64,000 nucleotides of DNA, taken from the NCBI RefSeq assembly GCF_004216955.1, contig NZ_SGXL01000001.1, positions 2,755,413 to 2,819,412 of the forward strand, read 5' to 3'. The position numbers and the translations under genes were made by a program. Positions 1 through 7,682 of the stretch are shown piece after piece. The notes below the pieces were generated by a model. That model ran no database searches. It worked only from the letters and a program-made list of their open reading frames with translations, and was not told where the DNA came from. The DNA comes from Fictibacillus sp. BK138. Lineage in GTDB: Bacteria > Bacillota > Bacilli > Bacillales > Fictibacillaceae. Numbering within the stretch: position 1 is the first letter of the stretch; each line of letters begins with the position of its first letter.

Positions 1-537
1 ACTCCTCTCTTGATCAGTCTTGCAGCTCAAAGAGAAGGAGTCCCGTTTCCTGCCTTAATTGAGGCTCTGATTATGGAAGTTACGCTTGAGATTTTGCGGG
101 AAGCTGGACTTCGGCTTCCAAAAGCGATCGGCCAGACCGTTTCGATTGTTGGCGCTTTAGTTATCGGACAAGCTGCGGTTGAAGCTGGAATCATATCAGC
201 TGCGATGGTTATCGTTGTTTCCATCACGGCCATCTCCAACTTTATCCTGCCTGCTTATAATATGGGAATTGCCGTCCGTATTTTAAGATTTTTATTTATG
301 TTCCTTGCTGGATCTTTCGGGCTTTATGGTATCGCAGCCGGAATATTTGCATTGGCGCTGCACCTTTGCAGTCTTAGGTCTTTCGGTATTCCTTATATGG
401 AGCCGCTCGCCCCGTATATCGCTTCAGACATGAAAGATACATTATGGAGAAAGCCAAGGTGGAAATTAGTAACACGGCCGCGCTTGATCAATCAAACCAA
501 TATCGTTAGAGAAAATGTGACACCTAAAAACAAGTAG
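1..537 (+). CDS. GerA-family spore germinant receptor subunit A (C-terminal part)
   Basis: The reading frame is open from base 1, so the gene begins upstream of the window; the last 178 codons are visible. They hold the conserved end of the GerA family: the LREAGLRLPKAIGQ stretch, the GALVIGQAAVEAG membrane segment, two more hydrophobic segments and the LRSFGIPYMEPLAP motif before a basic tail. In known receptors the A subunit sits in the inner spore membrane with B and C and takes part in nutrient sensing and ion release. The next gene starts 15 bp after the stop, so this is the first visible gene of an A-C-D-B operon. The nutrient sensed cannot be deduced. Confidence 0.93.
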   Translation, partial: TPLLISLAAQREGVPFPALIEALIMEVTLEILREAGLRLPKAIGQTVSIVGALVIGQAAVEAGIISAAMVIVVSITAISNFILPAYNMGIAVRILRFLFMFLAGSFGLYGIAAGIFALALHLCSLRSFGIPYMEPLAPYIASDMKDTLWRKPRWKLVTRPRLINQTNIVRENVTPKNK

Positions 538-552
538 AAAGGAGCATGAAGG

Positions 553-1758
553 GTGAAACTTAAAAAGATACGACTGATTCCGGTTATTGCCCTCATACTG
601 CTTCTAACTGGCTGCTGGAACAGCAGAGAACTTGAAGACATAGGAATCGCAGTGGCGATGGGTATAGATAAGGCGGACGGCCAATATGTAGTGACGGTTC
701 AGCTCGTAAATCCATCCTCGATCTCTGCCAGGATGGGGGATTCATCAAGAGCACCGATTGTTACCTATCAGGAAAAAGGGAAAACAATATTTGAAGCCAT
801 CAGACGTTTAACGAAAACAGCTCCCAGAAAAACTTTCTACCCTCACTTAAAGATGCTGGTAATAGGTGAAAAACTAGCGAGGGAAGGCTTTGCAAAATCC
901 CTTGACCTGCTTGCACGCGACCCTGAGTTCCGTTCCGATTTTTTTGTTGTGGTCGCAAAAGACCAGCGTGCAGATCATGTTCTCAACGTATTAGTTCCAG
1001 TAGAAAAAATCGCAGCGCAAAACATGTATGTAAAGCTGAAAACTTCCGCAGATGTTTTTGCCCCAACTCTTGCCCTAACTTTTGGGGATTTGCTGCACGA
1101 TCTTACAAGTCCAGGAAAACAGCCCGTCATTACAGGTATTCAGCTTACAGGTGATCCCGCTGAAGGTGAAAAGATGGAAAATCTACAACAAGTAAATCCA
1201 AAGGTCCGCTTAAAATACACCAACATCGCTGTGTTTAATGTTGATAAATTAAAAGGCTGGCTGAATGAAAAAGAAAGCAAAGGCTACAATTACGTTCAAA
1301 ATCATGTAAAAAGTACGATTGTAACTGTACCGTGTTTTTCGAACAAAAAAGAACATCTATCTGTGGAGCTGATTGATGCGGATACAAAATTGAAAACCAA
1401 TTCTATGAGTAGTCAACCCGAAATGAGTGTTTCAGTAAAAGCTGATGCAAATATTGCAGAGGTTGGATGTTCGATTGATTTAACGAAACAAGACACAATA
1501 GAAAAAGTAGAAAAATTAGTAGAGAAAGATATCAACAACAAGATCAGATCGTCTATAAAAGCTGCTCAACAGAAGTACAAACTAGACTTTCTCGGATTCG
1601 GTGAAGTTGTACATCGCTCAGAACCAAAGTATTGGAAACGTGTTAAAAACAACTGGGATAAAGAATTTGTTACTATCCCGATTAGAAGTAGAGTAGACGT
1701 ACATATTCACAAGCTAGGCAAAAGAGGAAATTCTTATATTAACGAGCTAAAGGAGTAG
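553..1758 (+). CDS. GerC-family germinant receptor lipoprotein
   Basis: 401 aa from a GTG preceded by an AAAGGAG site. A signal peptide ends in the lipobox LLTGC with Cys21, followed by WNSRELEDIGIAVAMGID, the family's opening motif. The C-terminal half carries the three-domain GerAC fold pattern, ending with a short basic IPIRSRV strand region. GerC lipoproteins are diacylglyceryl-anchored on the outer face of the inner spore membrane and are needed for assembly of the A and B subunits. It lies between subunit A (15 bp upstream) and a small two-helix protein (4 bp downstream), so the operon order is A-C-D-B rather than the commoner A-B-C. Confidence 0.93.
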   Translation: MKLKKIRLIPVIALILLLTGCWNSRELEDIGIAVAMGIDKADGQYVVTVQLVNPSSISARMGDSSRAPIVTYQEKGKTIFEAIRRLTKTAPRKTFYPHLKMLVIGEKLAREGFAKSLDLLARDPEFRSDFFVVVAKDQRADHVLNVLVPVEKIAAQNMYVKLKTSADVFAPTLALTFGDLLHDLTSPGKQPVITGIQLTGDPAEGEKMENLQQVNPKVRLKYTNIAVFNVDKLKGWLNEKESKGYNYVQNHVKSTIVTVPCFSNKKEHLSVELIDADTKLKTNSMSSQPEMSVSVKADANIAEVGCSIDLTKQDTIEKVEKLVEKDINNKIRSSIKAAQQKYKLDFLGFGEVVHRSEPKYWKRVKNNWDKEFVTIPIRSRVDVHIHKLGKRGNSYINELKE

Positions 1759-1762
1759 CAGC

Positions 1763-1984
1763 GTGGTATACACAATTATTTCATTGCTGATCATAGGTTC
1801 TATTCTTCTTATCGATAAACGCAAATTCAAAAAATACAAACAGTCCAGAAAAGATATATGGGTATACTTTGGAATATTAGGTTTTGGTTCATGTTTATTG
1901 CTTTACCACAGTTCAGGCAGAACTCTACCAACACCATTGATCTGGATTGAGGCATCATTAAAACCGATTATCAGCATTTTTTAA
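1763..1984 (+). CDS. Small two-helix membrane protein, candidate germinant receptor D subunit
   Basis: 73 aa from a GTG; the ribosome site GGAG lies in the last codons of the GerC gene. Two hydrophobic segments (about residues 2-17 and 34-48) flank a basic stretch, KRKFKKYKQSRK. Small two-helix D proteins of about 70-80 residues are known to be encoded in some Bacillus ger operons and to modulate receptor activity. Size, topology and position between C and B support the same role here. No sequence motif proves it, so the functional call is an inference from context. Confidence 0.7.
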   Translation: MVYTIISLLIIGSILLIDKRKFKKYKQSRKDIWVYFGILGFGSCLLLYHSSGRTLPTPLIWIEASLKPIISIF

Positions 1985-2003
1985 GAAAGGATGGGGTGAT
2001 TAC

Positions 2004-3092
2004 ATGCTTGAAAACGGCAGAATAAGTGTGCGTCAGTTTACTGTATTAGTAGCTCTTTATACGGTAGGTACTGCGATTTTGATCATCCCTTCCGTTCTCG
2101 CTGCAAAAGCGATGCAGGATATTTGGATTGCGGGGCTGATCGGTCTCGGTGCAGGATTAGTTCTAGTATTTTTTTATTGGAAAATAGCTGAACGGTTTCA
2201 ATATATGAATCTGGTTGAGATTCTTGAAAAATGTTTTGGAAAATGGATAGGAAAGGCAGTTGCTTTTTCTTATTTTGTGTTCTATCTATTTATCCTTTCA
2301 ACCTTTGTTCTGCGGGATATCGGTGACTTCATGCTGACCGTTATGATGGTAGAAACACCTATTGAAGCCATACATATTATCTTTTTGGCCGTTGTCCTTT
2401 ATGGGGTTAAGCTCGGTCTAGAAACATTTACAAGAACCACTGAGTTGTTTCTTCCCTGGATTGTGATATTGTTCGTTGTGTTATTCATCACACTCCTTCC
2501 CCAGATCGAGTTCACTAATATCCTGCCTGTCATGGAAAACGGCATACAGCCTGTTCTAAGATCATCACTGTCATTTATCGTTTTTCCTTTTCTGGAACTG
2601 GTGGTCTTTTTAATGATTATTCCTTATGTGAATGAGCCGAAAAAGACGAAAAAAGCCTTTTTGTTTGGCACTGCTCTAGGAGGCGGCTTACTGATATTAA
2701 TCGCTACACTTTCAATTCTTGTGATCGGTGTCAATGAAACAGCTCGAAGCATCTATCCAACGTATGATCTATCCAAGACGATCAACATCCGGGAGTTTTT
2801 CCAGCGTGTAGAAGCTTTTATGGCTCTCATCTGGTTCATTACCGTTTTTGTAAAGCTTGTTGTACTGACTTATGCATTATGTTTAGGCTTGGCTTCAGTG
2901 TTTAATGTCCAAGATTATAAGCTATTGACACTACCGATCGGACTTATGCTGTATGTCGTGTCTCTCGTCATTTTTCCAAGTTCCACTTACCTTATTGAAT
3001 TCACACCCATCTACGATTTTTACGCCGTGATATGGGGACTCATGCCTGTGTTCATTTGGCTTGTTTCACTCGTTCGCGGCAAGCCGGTGTAG
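2004..3092 (+). CDS. GerB-family germinant receptor subunit (endospore germination permease)
   Basis: 362 aa, preceded by AAGGATGGGGTG. About ten hydrophobic segments are visible, matching the amino-acid/polyamine/organocation transporter-like fold of GerB proteins. The N-terminus has the family pattern GRISVRQFTVLVALYTVGTAI. GerB is thought to bind the nutrient germinant in the inner membrane. It is the last gene of the A-C-D-B operon, since a strong intrinsic terminator follows 12 bp after the stop. Confidence 0.93.
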   Translation: MLENGRISVRQFTVLVALYTVGTAILIIPSVLAAKAMQDIWIAGLIGLGAGLVLVFFYWKIAERFQYMNLVEILEKCFGKWIGKAVAFSYFVFYLFILSTFVLRDIGDFMLTVMMVETPIEAIHIIFLAVVLYGVKLGLETFTRTTELFLPWIVILFVVLFITLLPQIEFTNILPVMENGIQPVLRSSLSFIVFPFLELVVFLMIIPYVNEPKKTKKAFLFGTALGGGLLILIATLSILVIGVNETARSIYPTYDLSKTINIREFFQRVEAFMALIWFITVFVKLVVLTYALCLGLASVFNVQDYKLLTLPIGLMLYVVSLVIFPSSTYLIEFTPIYDFYAVIWGLMPVFIWLVSLVRGKPV

Positions 3093-3103
3093 AAGACCAA
3101 ACG

Positions 3104-3137
3104 AAAAAAAGAGCTTTAATTGCAAGCTCTTTTTTTG
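3104..3137. terminator. Bidirectional intrinsic terminator
   Basis: Arms AAAGAGCTT and AAGCTCTTT are flanked by A7 on one side and T7 on the other, so it can stop both the ger operon and the convergent oxidoreductase gene. Confidence 0.9.
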
Positions 3138-3143
3138 ATGTAT

Positions 3144-4160
3144 TTAGATTCCTTGCTTGATTCCGAGCTGTGACAGCAGCACTCGGCGGCCTTCTTTGTT
3201 TGATGCCGCTGCAGCTTCATTAATAGCTGTAAGGTTAAGTACGTCTTCTTTTGTAATCGAAGGCTTCTTTCCATTTTGGATCGCTTCTTCCCATTGCTCC
3301 ATAGCAGACTGAATGGTTTGTGGCAGCTTTTCTGGAGTTACCCACTCATCCGTGTTAAGATGCTTGCTTTTGATCCGTACGTTCTCACCTTCAATCATAA
3401 GTGTTCCTTCTGTCCCATAAAGCTCCAGCTGCTGCGGGCTTCCGAATGATAGAAAACCAGTCTCGATAATCCCCATCGCACCTGATTCATACTCGACCAT
3501 CACTACCGCGTTATCATCAACGCCAAGCTTATAGAACTCGTTCAATTTTCCTGTAACGGCTTTTACTTTTCCGCCTAACCGATTTGTTAAGTAGATCGGA
3601 TGAGCACCAAGGTCGATCAGCGCACCGCCTCCGCACTCTTCTTTGTTGTAAAAGTGTTCCGGCAGCCAGCCCTTTGGATTTTCTTTTGATGGCACAGATC
3701 CATTATGAGCAACCCGGCATCTGATGTATGTAATGTCGCCGAGCAAACCTTTGTCGACAGCTTCCTGTGCATATAAATAAAAACTTTCTGTCAGCCTTGG
3801 AAGATTCACCATGAGTTGTACATTGTTATCTTCGACTGCTTTATAAATTTCCTCGCATTCTTCCACCGTGAAAGCCAGCACTTTCTCTGTGAAAATATGC
3901 TTTCCATGGTTAGCGGCAGCGATGATGATGTCCTTATGACGGTTTGTGGCCGTTGTCACAATCACCCCGTCGATTTCAGGGTTCGATAAGACATCGTCTA
4001 AGTTCGACTCAAAATCAACATTTAGTTCACTTGCCCAGTCTGCTCCCCTGTCTGGATTTTCATCCCAGACCATTTTAATAGAGATCGATTCATTCTCCTT
4101 CGCTTCGCGTGCATAATCTACAGCGTGTACATGCCATTTACTGAGTAGAGCTACGTTCAT
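3144..4160 (-). CDS. Gfo/Idh/MocA-family oxidoreductase
   Basis: 338 aa, start supported by AAGGAGAG. The layout is that of Gfo/Idh/MocA enzymes: an N-terminal Rossmann-like domain (residues 1-120), then the C-terminal alpha/beta domain with the GGGALIDLGAHPI motif, which supplies the usual Asp and His of the active site. The lysine motif EKP is present as TEKVL. The nucleotide-binding turn usually written GxGxxG reads LLSKWHVHA here, so the classical glycines are missing; the subgroup may bind the cofactor differently. Substrate unknown, probably a sugar or inositol derivative. No operon partner. Confidence 0.85.
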   Translation of the reverse strand: MNVALLSKWHVHAVDYAREAKENESISIKMVWDENPDRGADWASELNVDFESNLDDVLSNPEIDGVIVTTATNRHKDIIIAAANHGKHIFTEKVLAFTVEECEEIYKAVEDNNVQLMVNLPRLTESFYLYAQEAVDKGLLGDITYIRCRVAHNGSVPSKENPKGWLPEHFYNKEECGGGALIDLGAHPIYLTNRLGGKVKAVTGKLNEFYKLGVDDNAVVMVEYESGAMGIIETGFLSFGSPQQLELYGTEGTLMIEGENVRIKSKHLNTDEWVTPEKLPQTIQSAMEQWEEAIQNGKKPSITKEDVLNLTAINEAAAASNKEGRRVLLSQLGIKQGI

Positions 4161-4281
4161 TGATCATCTCTCCTTATCAGTTAGTAGCTTTATTATGACA
4201 TATGTTCAGTGTAGCCTCCCGTTTTTCTTCGAGAGTTTTTATGAATCTCTTTCTTTTGTCCGAAGTCTTTATGAAATAGGC

Positions 4282-4383
4282 TAACGTGCGATTAATTGAA
4301 ATAATGTGCGATTTCTGTGGTCTAACGTGTGATTAATTAAAATAACGTGCGATTTTTTAAAATAACGTGCGATTCTGAAATTA
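4282..4383. repeat. 21-bp-type phased array 1 (core TAACGTGCGATT)
   Basis: Five units start at 4282, 4302, 4323, 4343 and 4363 (steps 20, 21, 20, 20). The core TAAcGTGcGATT is followed by 8-9 unrelated AT-rich bases. It fills most of a 359-bp gap between two minus-strand genes; nothing else was seen in that gap apart from the terminator at 4479-4505. Confidence 0.85.
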
Positions 4384-4478
4384 TCGTTATAATACGTCCT
4401 TTAGGAAAAGACACTACGCTTATTTGTCCTTTTGAAATTAACAACAACACTCAATAATACTTTTTATTAAATTCATTT

Positions 4479-4505
4479 AAAAAAGCTGACTCCAACTCGT
4501 CAGCT
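4479..4505 (-). terminator. Intrinsic terminator of the zinc peptidase gene
   Basis: On the minus strand AGCTGAC and GTCAGCT form the stem, followed by a T6 run. Confidence 0.88.
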
Positions 4506-4519
4506 CTTTTTACCATATC

Positions 4520-5362
4520 TTATAGCTCTTTAGCTTTAAACGTATCTCCGCCCTCGATCGTTCCATTCTTGAATCCTTTATGAAACCATCGTTTACGCTG
4601 TTCAGATGTACCGTGTGTAAAACTCTCTGGGACGACGTAGCCTTGGTGTTTCTTTTGAAGTGTATCATCACCGACTGCACTTGCTGCGGTCAGTGCTTCT
4701 TCCAGATCTCCTTCTTCAAGCACGTTCATGTCTTGCGCATGATTCGCCCAGACACCTGCGTAATAATCTGCCTGCAGTTCGAACCTGACCTGGTATCTGT
4801 TAAAAGCTTCTTTACTGAGTTTTGAGCGCATGTCCTGAAGCTCTTGTGATTCTCCTAAAAGGGTCTGAACATGATGCCCGACTTCATGGGCAATTACATA
4901 AGCCATCGCGAAATCTCCTGGTGCTTCATACTTGTTCTGAAGTTCCTGATAAAAGCTAAGGTCGATGTAGAGCTTTTGGTCACCTGGGCAATAAAAAGGG
5001 CCGACAGATGATCCCGCTGTTCCACAGGCCGATTGGACACTGCCCGAATATAAAACTAGTTTCGGTTCTTTATACGTCATGCCTTCTTCTTGAAAAACGT
5101 CTGTCCAGACGTCTTCCGTATCTGCTAATACGACAGAAACAAACTGAGCATCTTCTTTTTCTTTTTCCGTTTCTTCATAAGGAACATTTTCTTCTGTTCC
5201 GCCGTTGATCCCGCCAAGTATATCACCGGGATCCCCCCCTAATAACGTTATGATCAAGACGATGATAAGGCCGCCGACTCCGCCTCCAACAGCCAGCCCT
5301 TTACCACCCATCCCTCTCCGGTCTTCAACGTTAGTACTTCCGCGTCTGCCTCGCCATTTCAT
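4520..5362 (-). CDS. YpfJ-type putative neutral zinc metallopeptidase
   Basis: 280 aa, start supported by GAGGAGG. The protein begins with a basic Gly-rich stretch (MKWRGRRGSTNVEDRRGMGG), one transmembrane segment (about residues 26-42) and a Gly/acid linker, then the extracellular catalytic domain. The HEVGHHVQ motif gives the HExxH zinc site, and a downstream ELQADYYAGVWA supplies the third ligand region typical of this family (PF04228). It is thus a membrane-anchored protease facing outside; substrates are unknown. A single-gene unit with its own terminator. Confidence 0.88.
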   Translation of the reverse strand: MKWRGRRGSTNVEDRRGMGGKGLAVGGGVGGLIIVLIITLLGGDPGDILGGINGGTEENVPYEETEKEKEDAQFVSVVLADTEDVWTDVFQEEGMTYKEPKLVLYSGSVQSACGTAGSSVGPFYCPGDQKLYIDLSFYQELQNKYEAPGDFAMAYVIAHEVGHHVQTLLGESQELQDMRSKLSKEAFNRYQVRFELQADYYAGVWANHAQDMNVLEEGDLEEALTAASAVGDDTLQKKHQGYVVPESFTHGTSEQRKRWFHKGFKNGTIEGGDTFKAKEL

Positions 5363-5452
5363 CTCTATATTCCTCCTCAGGTATTACAGCTGCTTTTGTT
5401 TTAATATCTTGTATACCCGAAGTTCAGGGGAATTAGCCGAGGTTCATAAAAA

Positions 5453-5833
5453 TTAAAAATGAAAGAATAAATCAGCGGAAACTGCTTCGTTCAAAACCCA
5501 CTTGATCGGAACTTGTTCTGCATCATGAAGGAAGTCGGTCTGATCATGGATATCCAGATCAACCACATAGAGTTTGACACCTAATTCGACGGCAATGCCG
5601 AGCAGATCATGTATCGAAGGAGCATTAAAGTCGCTTAATGCATTAGAGAGGTATTCGATTCCCACGGACGGAACAGGAACATAGTTTTTGTCCAGAATGT
5701 TTACTCCTTTTCTCGAAAAAGCCAATATCACATCAGCTCCTGTTGATGCAGCTCCAACTGCAATGTTTAATGGAGGATAAGCTGATTCGAGTTCTCCGTG
5801 AAGAGCCAATACGACTACTTTTTTTGTTTCCAT
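5453..5833 (-). CDS. DsrE/DsrF-like protein without cysteine
   Basis: 126 aa. The ATG at 5833 is preferred because GGGGAG lies 8 bp upstream; a GTG 9 bp earlier would overlap that site. The small alpha/beta fold with GVKLYVVDLDIHD matches the DsrE-like superfamily, but the protein has no cysteine at all, so it cannot carry a persulfide the way classical DsrE does. It is the last gene of the rhodanese-DsrE operon, 18 bp after the previous gene, and may serve as a structural or partner subunit. Confidence 0.75.
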   Translation of the reverse strand: METKKVVVLALHGELESAYPPLNIAVGAASTGADVILAFSRKGVNILDKNYVPVPSVGIEYLSNALSDFNAPSIHDLLGIAVELGVKLYVVDLDIHDQTDFLHDAEQVPIKWVLNEAVSADLFFHF

Positions 5834-5851
5834 CACTTTCACTCCCCTTAT

Positions 5852-6199
5852 TTAGTACGTTAGTACAGCATCTGCTTTATAAGCTTGATCTAAAAAAGTA
5901 GCAACGCCTGCGAGTTCCGCTCCATCAATGAGCTCGAGTCCCCCAGCAATAAGTACATTCATCTGACAGCCGTAGAGTGGAATTCCTGCATCTGCAGCTT
6001 TATTGAACAATGAAGCCAGGTCCATGTTATGAGTCCGCTCCATGCTTTTTAAGTAACGCTTATCTAATACGCGTGCGCCATCAAGATCAAAGAAAAGACT
6101 TACTTCGTTATTTTCTTCCTTCATTTTCAAAGCTTCTCTTAAGACATAGGGGACGTTTGAGCTGAGAGAAACAAAATAGATCATTTTTTGGTTCGCCAC
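5852..6199 (-). CDS. DsrE-family sulfur-transfer protein
   Basis: 115 aa from a GTG start (GAAGG upstream). One cysteine occurs in the motif GIPLYGCQMNVL, the position used to carry a persulfide in DsrE-type sulfurtransferases; the rest (DLDGARVLDKRYL, then a hydrophobic strand) fits that fold. Third gene of the sulfur operon. A hairpin with an operator-like palindrome lies just upstream (6238-6260). The likely role is handling of low-molecular-weight or protein persulfides made from sulfide. Confidence 0.82.
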   Translation of the reverse strand: MANQKMIYFVSLSSNVPYVLREALKMKEENNEVSLFFDLDGARVLDKRYLKSMERTHNMDLASLFNKAADAGIPLYGCQMNVLIAGGLELIDGAELAGVATFLDQAYKADAVLTY

Positions 6200-6237
6200 A
6201 TCGGATACCTTCTTTCATCATTTTTGGTTTAAAAAAG

Positions 6238-6260
6238 CGCATACCACAGCGGGTATACGC
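6238..6260 (-). promoter_or_regulatory. Hairpin and second CsoR/CstR-like half-palindrome inside the sulfur operon
   Basis: On the minus strand GCGTATACC and GGTATGCGC pair and are followed by TTTTTT, which reads as an intrinsic terminator after the rhodanese genes. The same bases contain ATACC-N6-GGTAT, the spacing seen in the main operator at 7013-7030, so it could instead be a second repressor site. Confidence 0.55.
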
Positions 6261-6273
6261 TAATTCAAAAAAA

Positions 6274-6570
6274 TTATTCTGTCTTACCTTCATATGAGTC
6301 CATACCGCCAGCCATGTTGATCACTTTATAGCCATGGCTATCCAGCAACTGGCATGCACGGCCGCTTCTTCCTCCAGAACGGCAAACCATTACATATTCT
6401 TTAGATTTATCCAATTCATGCATACGAAACTCTAATAACCCAAGAGGAATATGAGTGATTCCAGGAATTTTACGCGCCTTCACTTCATCTACTTCACGTA
6501 CGTCGATGATGTTTAGTGCTTGTCCTTCGTTCAACTTCGCTTCTACTTCTTTAGCTGTTAATTGTTTCAT
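6274..6570 (-). CDS. Single-domain rhodanese sulfurtransferase
   Basis: 98 aa. The ATG at 6570 is chosen because AGAGGAGG sits 9 bp before it; a longer frame has no such site. The active loop CRSGGRS (catalytic cysteine about residue 63) and the fold signature NIIDVREVDEV are intact. It accepts sulfane sulfur from thiosulfate or persulfides. It lies 16 bp after the first, membrane-anchored rhodanese of the operon. The pairing of rhodaneses with DsrE-like proteins is typical of sulfide/persulfide detoxification operons. Confidence 0.92.
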   Translation of the reverse strand: MKQLTAKEVEAKLNEGQALNIIDVREVDEVKARKIPGITHIPLGLLEFRMHELDKSKEYVMVCRSGGRSGRACQLLDSHGYKVINMAGGMDSYEGKTE

Positions 6571-6586
6571 TATTTTTTCCTCCTCT

Positions 6587-6985
6587 TTATCTCCAGGCAC
6601 TTACTCCGCCATTTACGTTCGTTACATTTTTAAAACCTGACTTTACTAGGATCTTGCTCGCCTTCTGGCTTCTCATACCGCTTTGGCAGATCACGATTAC
6701 TTCCTTGTCCTTTGAGAGCTTATCTGCTTTTTGAGCTAATTGGTGCAGAGGAACATTCTTAAATCCAGGAATATGATACCCGTTGAACTCTCCTTGTGTA
6801 CGAACATCAATGAATTGTTTCTTCTTATCTTTAAGTTCCCCTTTTAGTTCTTGCGTTGAGATATTTTTCACACCTTTAGCCGGTATAAAACGTTGAGCGA
6901 TAAACAAAATAATAAGACCAAAAAGAATATAATTCAGGTATTCCAATCTGTTCTCCACCTTTCTATGTTCTGTATCAAAAGACAT
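6587..6985 (-). CDS. Membrane-anchored rhodanese
   Basis: 132 aa. One transmembrane segment (about residues 15-30, YILFGLIILFIAQRF) precedes a rhodanese domain with QFIDVRTQGEF and the active loop CQSGMRS. First gene of the four-gene sulfur operon; the start is 30 bp downstream of a strong promoter that carries a palindromic operator in its spacer. The domain should face the cytoplasm or the outside depending on the anchor's orientation, which is not decided here. Confidence 0.9.
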   Translation of the reverse strand: MSFDTEHRKVENRLEYLNYILFGLIILFIAQRFIPAKGVKNISTQELKGELKDKKKQFIDVRTQGEFNGYHIPGFKNVPLHQLAQKADKLSKDKEVIVICQSGMRSQKASKILVKSGFKNVTNVNGGVSAWR

Positions 6986-7008
6986 TTTTATCTTTAATTC
7001 TTATTCAC

Positions 7009-7037
7009 ATCATATACCCCTATGGGTATATTGTCAA
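7009..7037 (-). promoter_or_regulatory. Sigma-A promoter with CsoR/CstR-type operator in its spacer
   Basis: Read on the minus strand: TTGACA (7032-7037), 17-bp spacer, TATGAT (7009-7014). The palindrome TATACCC-CTAT-GGGTATA (7013-7030) fills the spacer. CsoR-family repressors, including the persulfide sensor CstR that controls rhodanese/DsrE genes, bind C-rich/G-rich palindromes of this kind. The repressor gene is not in the window. Confidence 0.85.
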
Positions 7038-7040
7038 CTT

Positions 7041-7068
7041 AAAAAAAACGAAGAGAAAACTCTCTTCG
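7041..7068 (-). terminator. Intrinsic terminator of the GNAT gene
   Basis: CGAAGAGA and TCTCTTCG pair around a 4-base loop; on the minus strand a T8 run follows. Confidence 0.85.
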
Positions 7069-7076
7069 CTCTGGGT

Positions 7077-7577
7077 TTATATATTTTTATAATAAAGTAT
7101 CGTTGTATCCATTGTACCTGTCCCAGACTGCGCAAAGTTCGGAATTCTTCCCGCTTCGATAAAACCGATCGATTGATAGAGATAATTGGACGGATCTCCC
7201 TCTCTTGTATCCAACACCAGCAATGTTCGTTCTTCTTGCTTCGCGTACTTTTCGATTTCATTCATTAGCTTACGGGCAATTCCTCTTTGACGATGTGAAG
7301 GGTGCGTCATAAGTTTTGCGACCTCTGCCCGATGTGTACCGTTTGGTTTCGTGCATAAGTGGAGCTGGACTGTCCCTGCAATCTTCCCATCTATTTTCGC
7401 TGCTATAAAAATAATTTCAGGTGATCCACAGTTTCTCCAAAATGCATCAGCATCCTCTTTTTGGAGTGGCGGTAAAAATCCGATCGATGCTCCATCATGA
7501 ACCACTTTTATTAATAGGTCCGAAAGCTCTTCTATGTGCTCATCTATATTACTAAGATTAATAATCTCCACAGCCAT
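7077..7577 (-). CDS. GNAT-family N-acetyltransferase
   Basis: 166 aa. The start at 7577 (ATG-GCT-GTG) has AAAGGGG upstream; the longer open frame begins in untranslated sequence. The acetyl-CoA motif A is clear as RQRGIARKLMNEIEKYA, with strand motifs GTVQLHLC before it and GFIEAGRIP after it. The substrate is unknown; proteins of this size in Bacilli acetylate small amines or antibiotics. Monocistronic. Confidence 0.85.
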   Translation of the reverse strand: MAVEIINLSNIDEHIEELSDLLIKVVHDGASIGFLPPLQKEDADAFWRNCGSPEIIFIAAKIDGKIAGTVQLHLCTKPNGTHRAEVAKLMTHPSHRQRGIARKLMNEIEKYAKQEERTLLVLDTREGDPSNYLYQSIGFIEAGRIPNFAQSGTGTMDTTILYYKNI

Positions 7578-7682
7578 ACCCCTTTTTTTCTCCCATTTTA
7601 ATTTTTGAAACTTAACATTTCTACCTGTTTGTAAGATTATCTGACAAAGAAAAAACCTTGAGAATACTCCCAAGATCCATGA

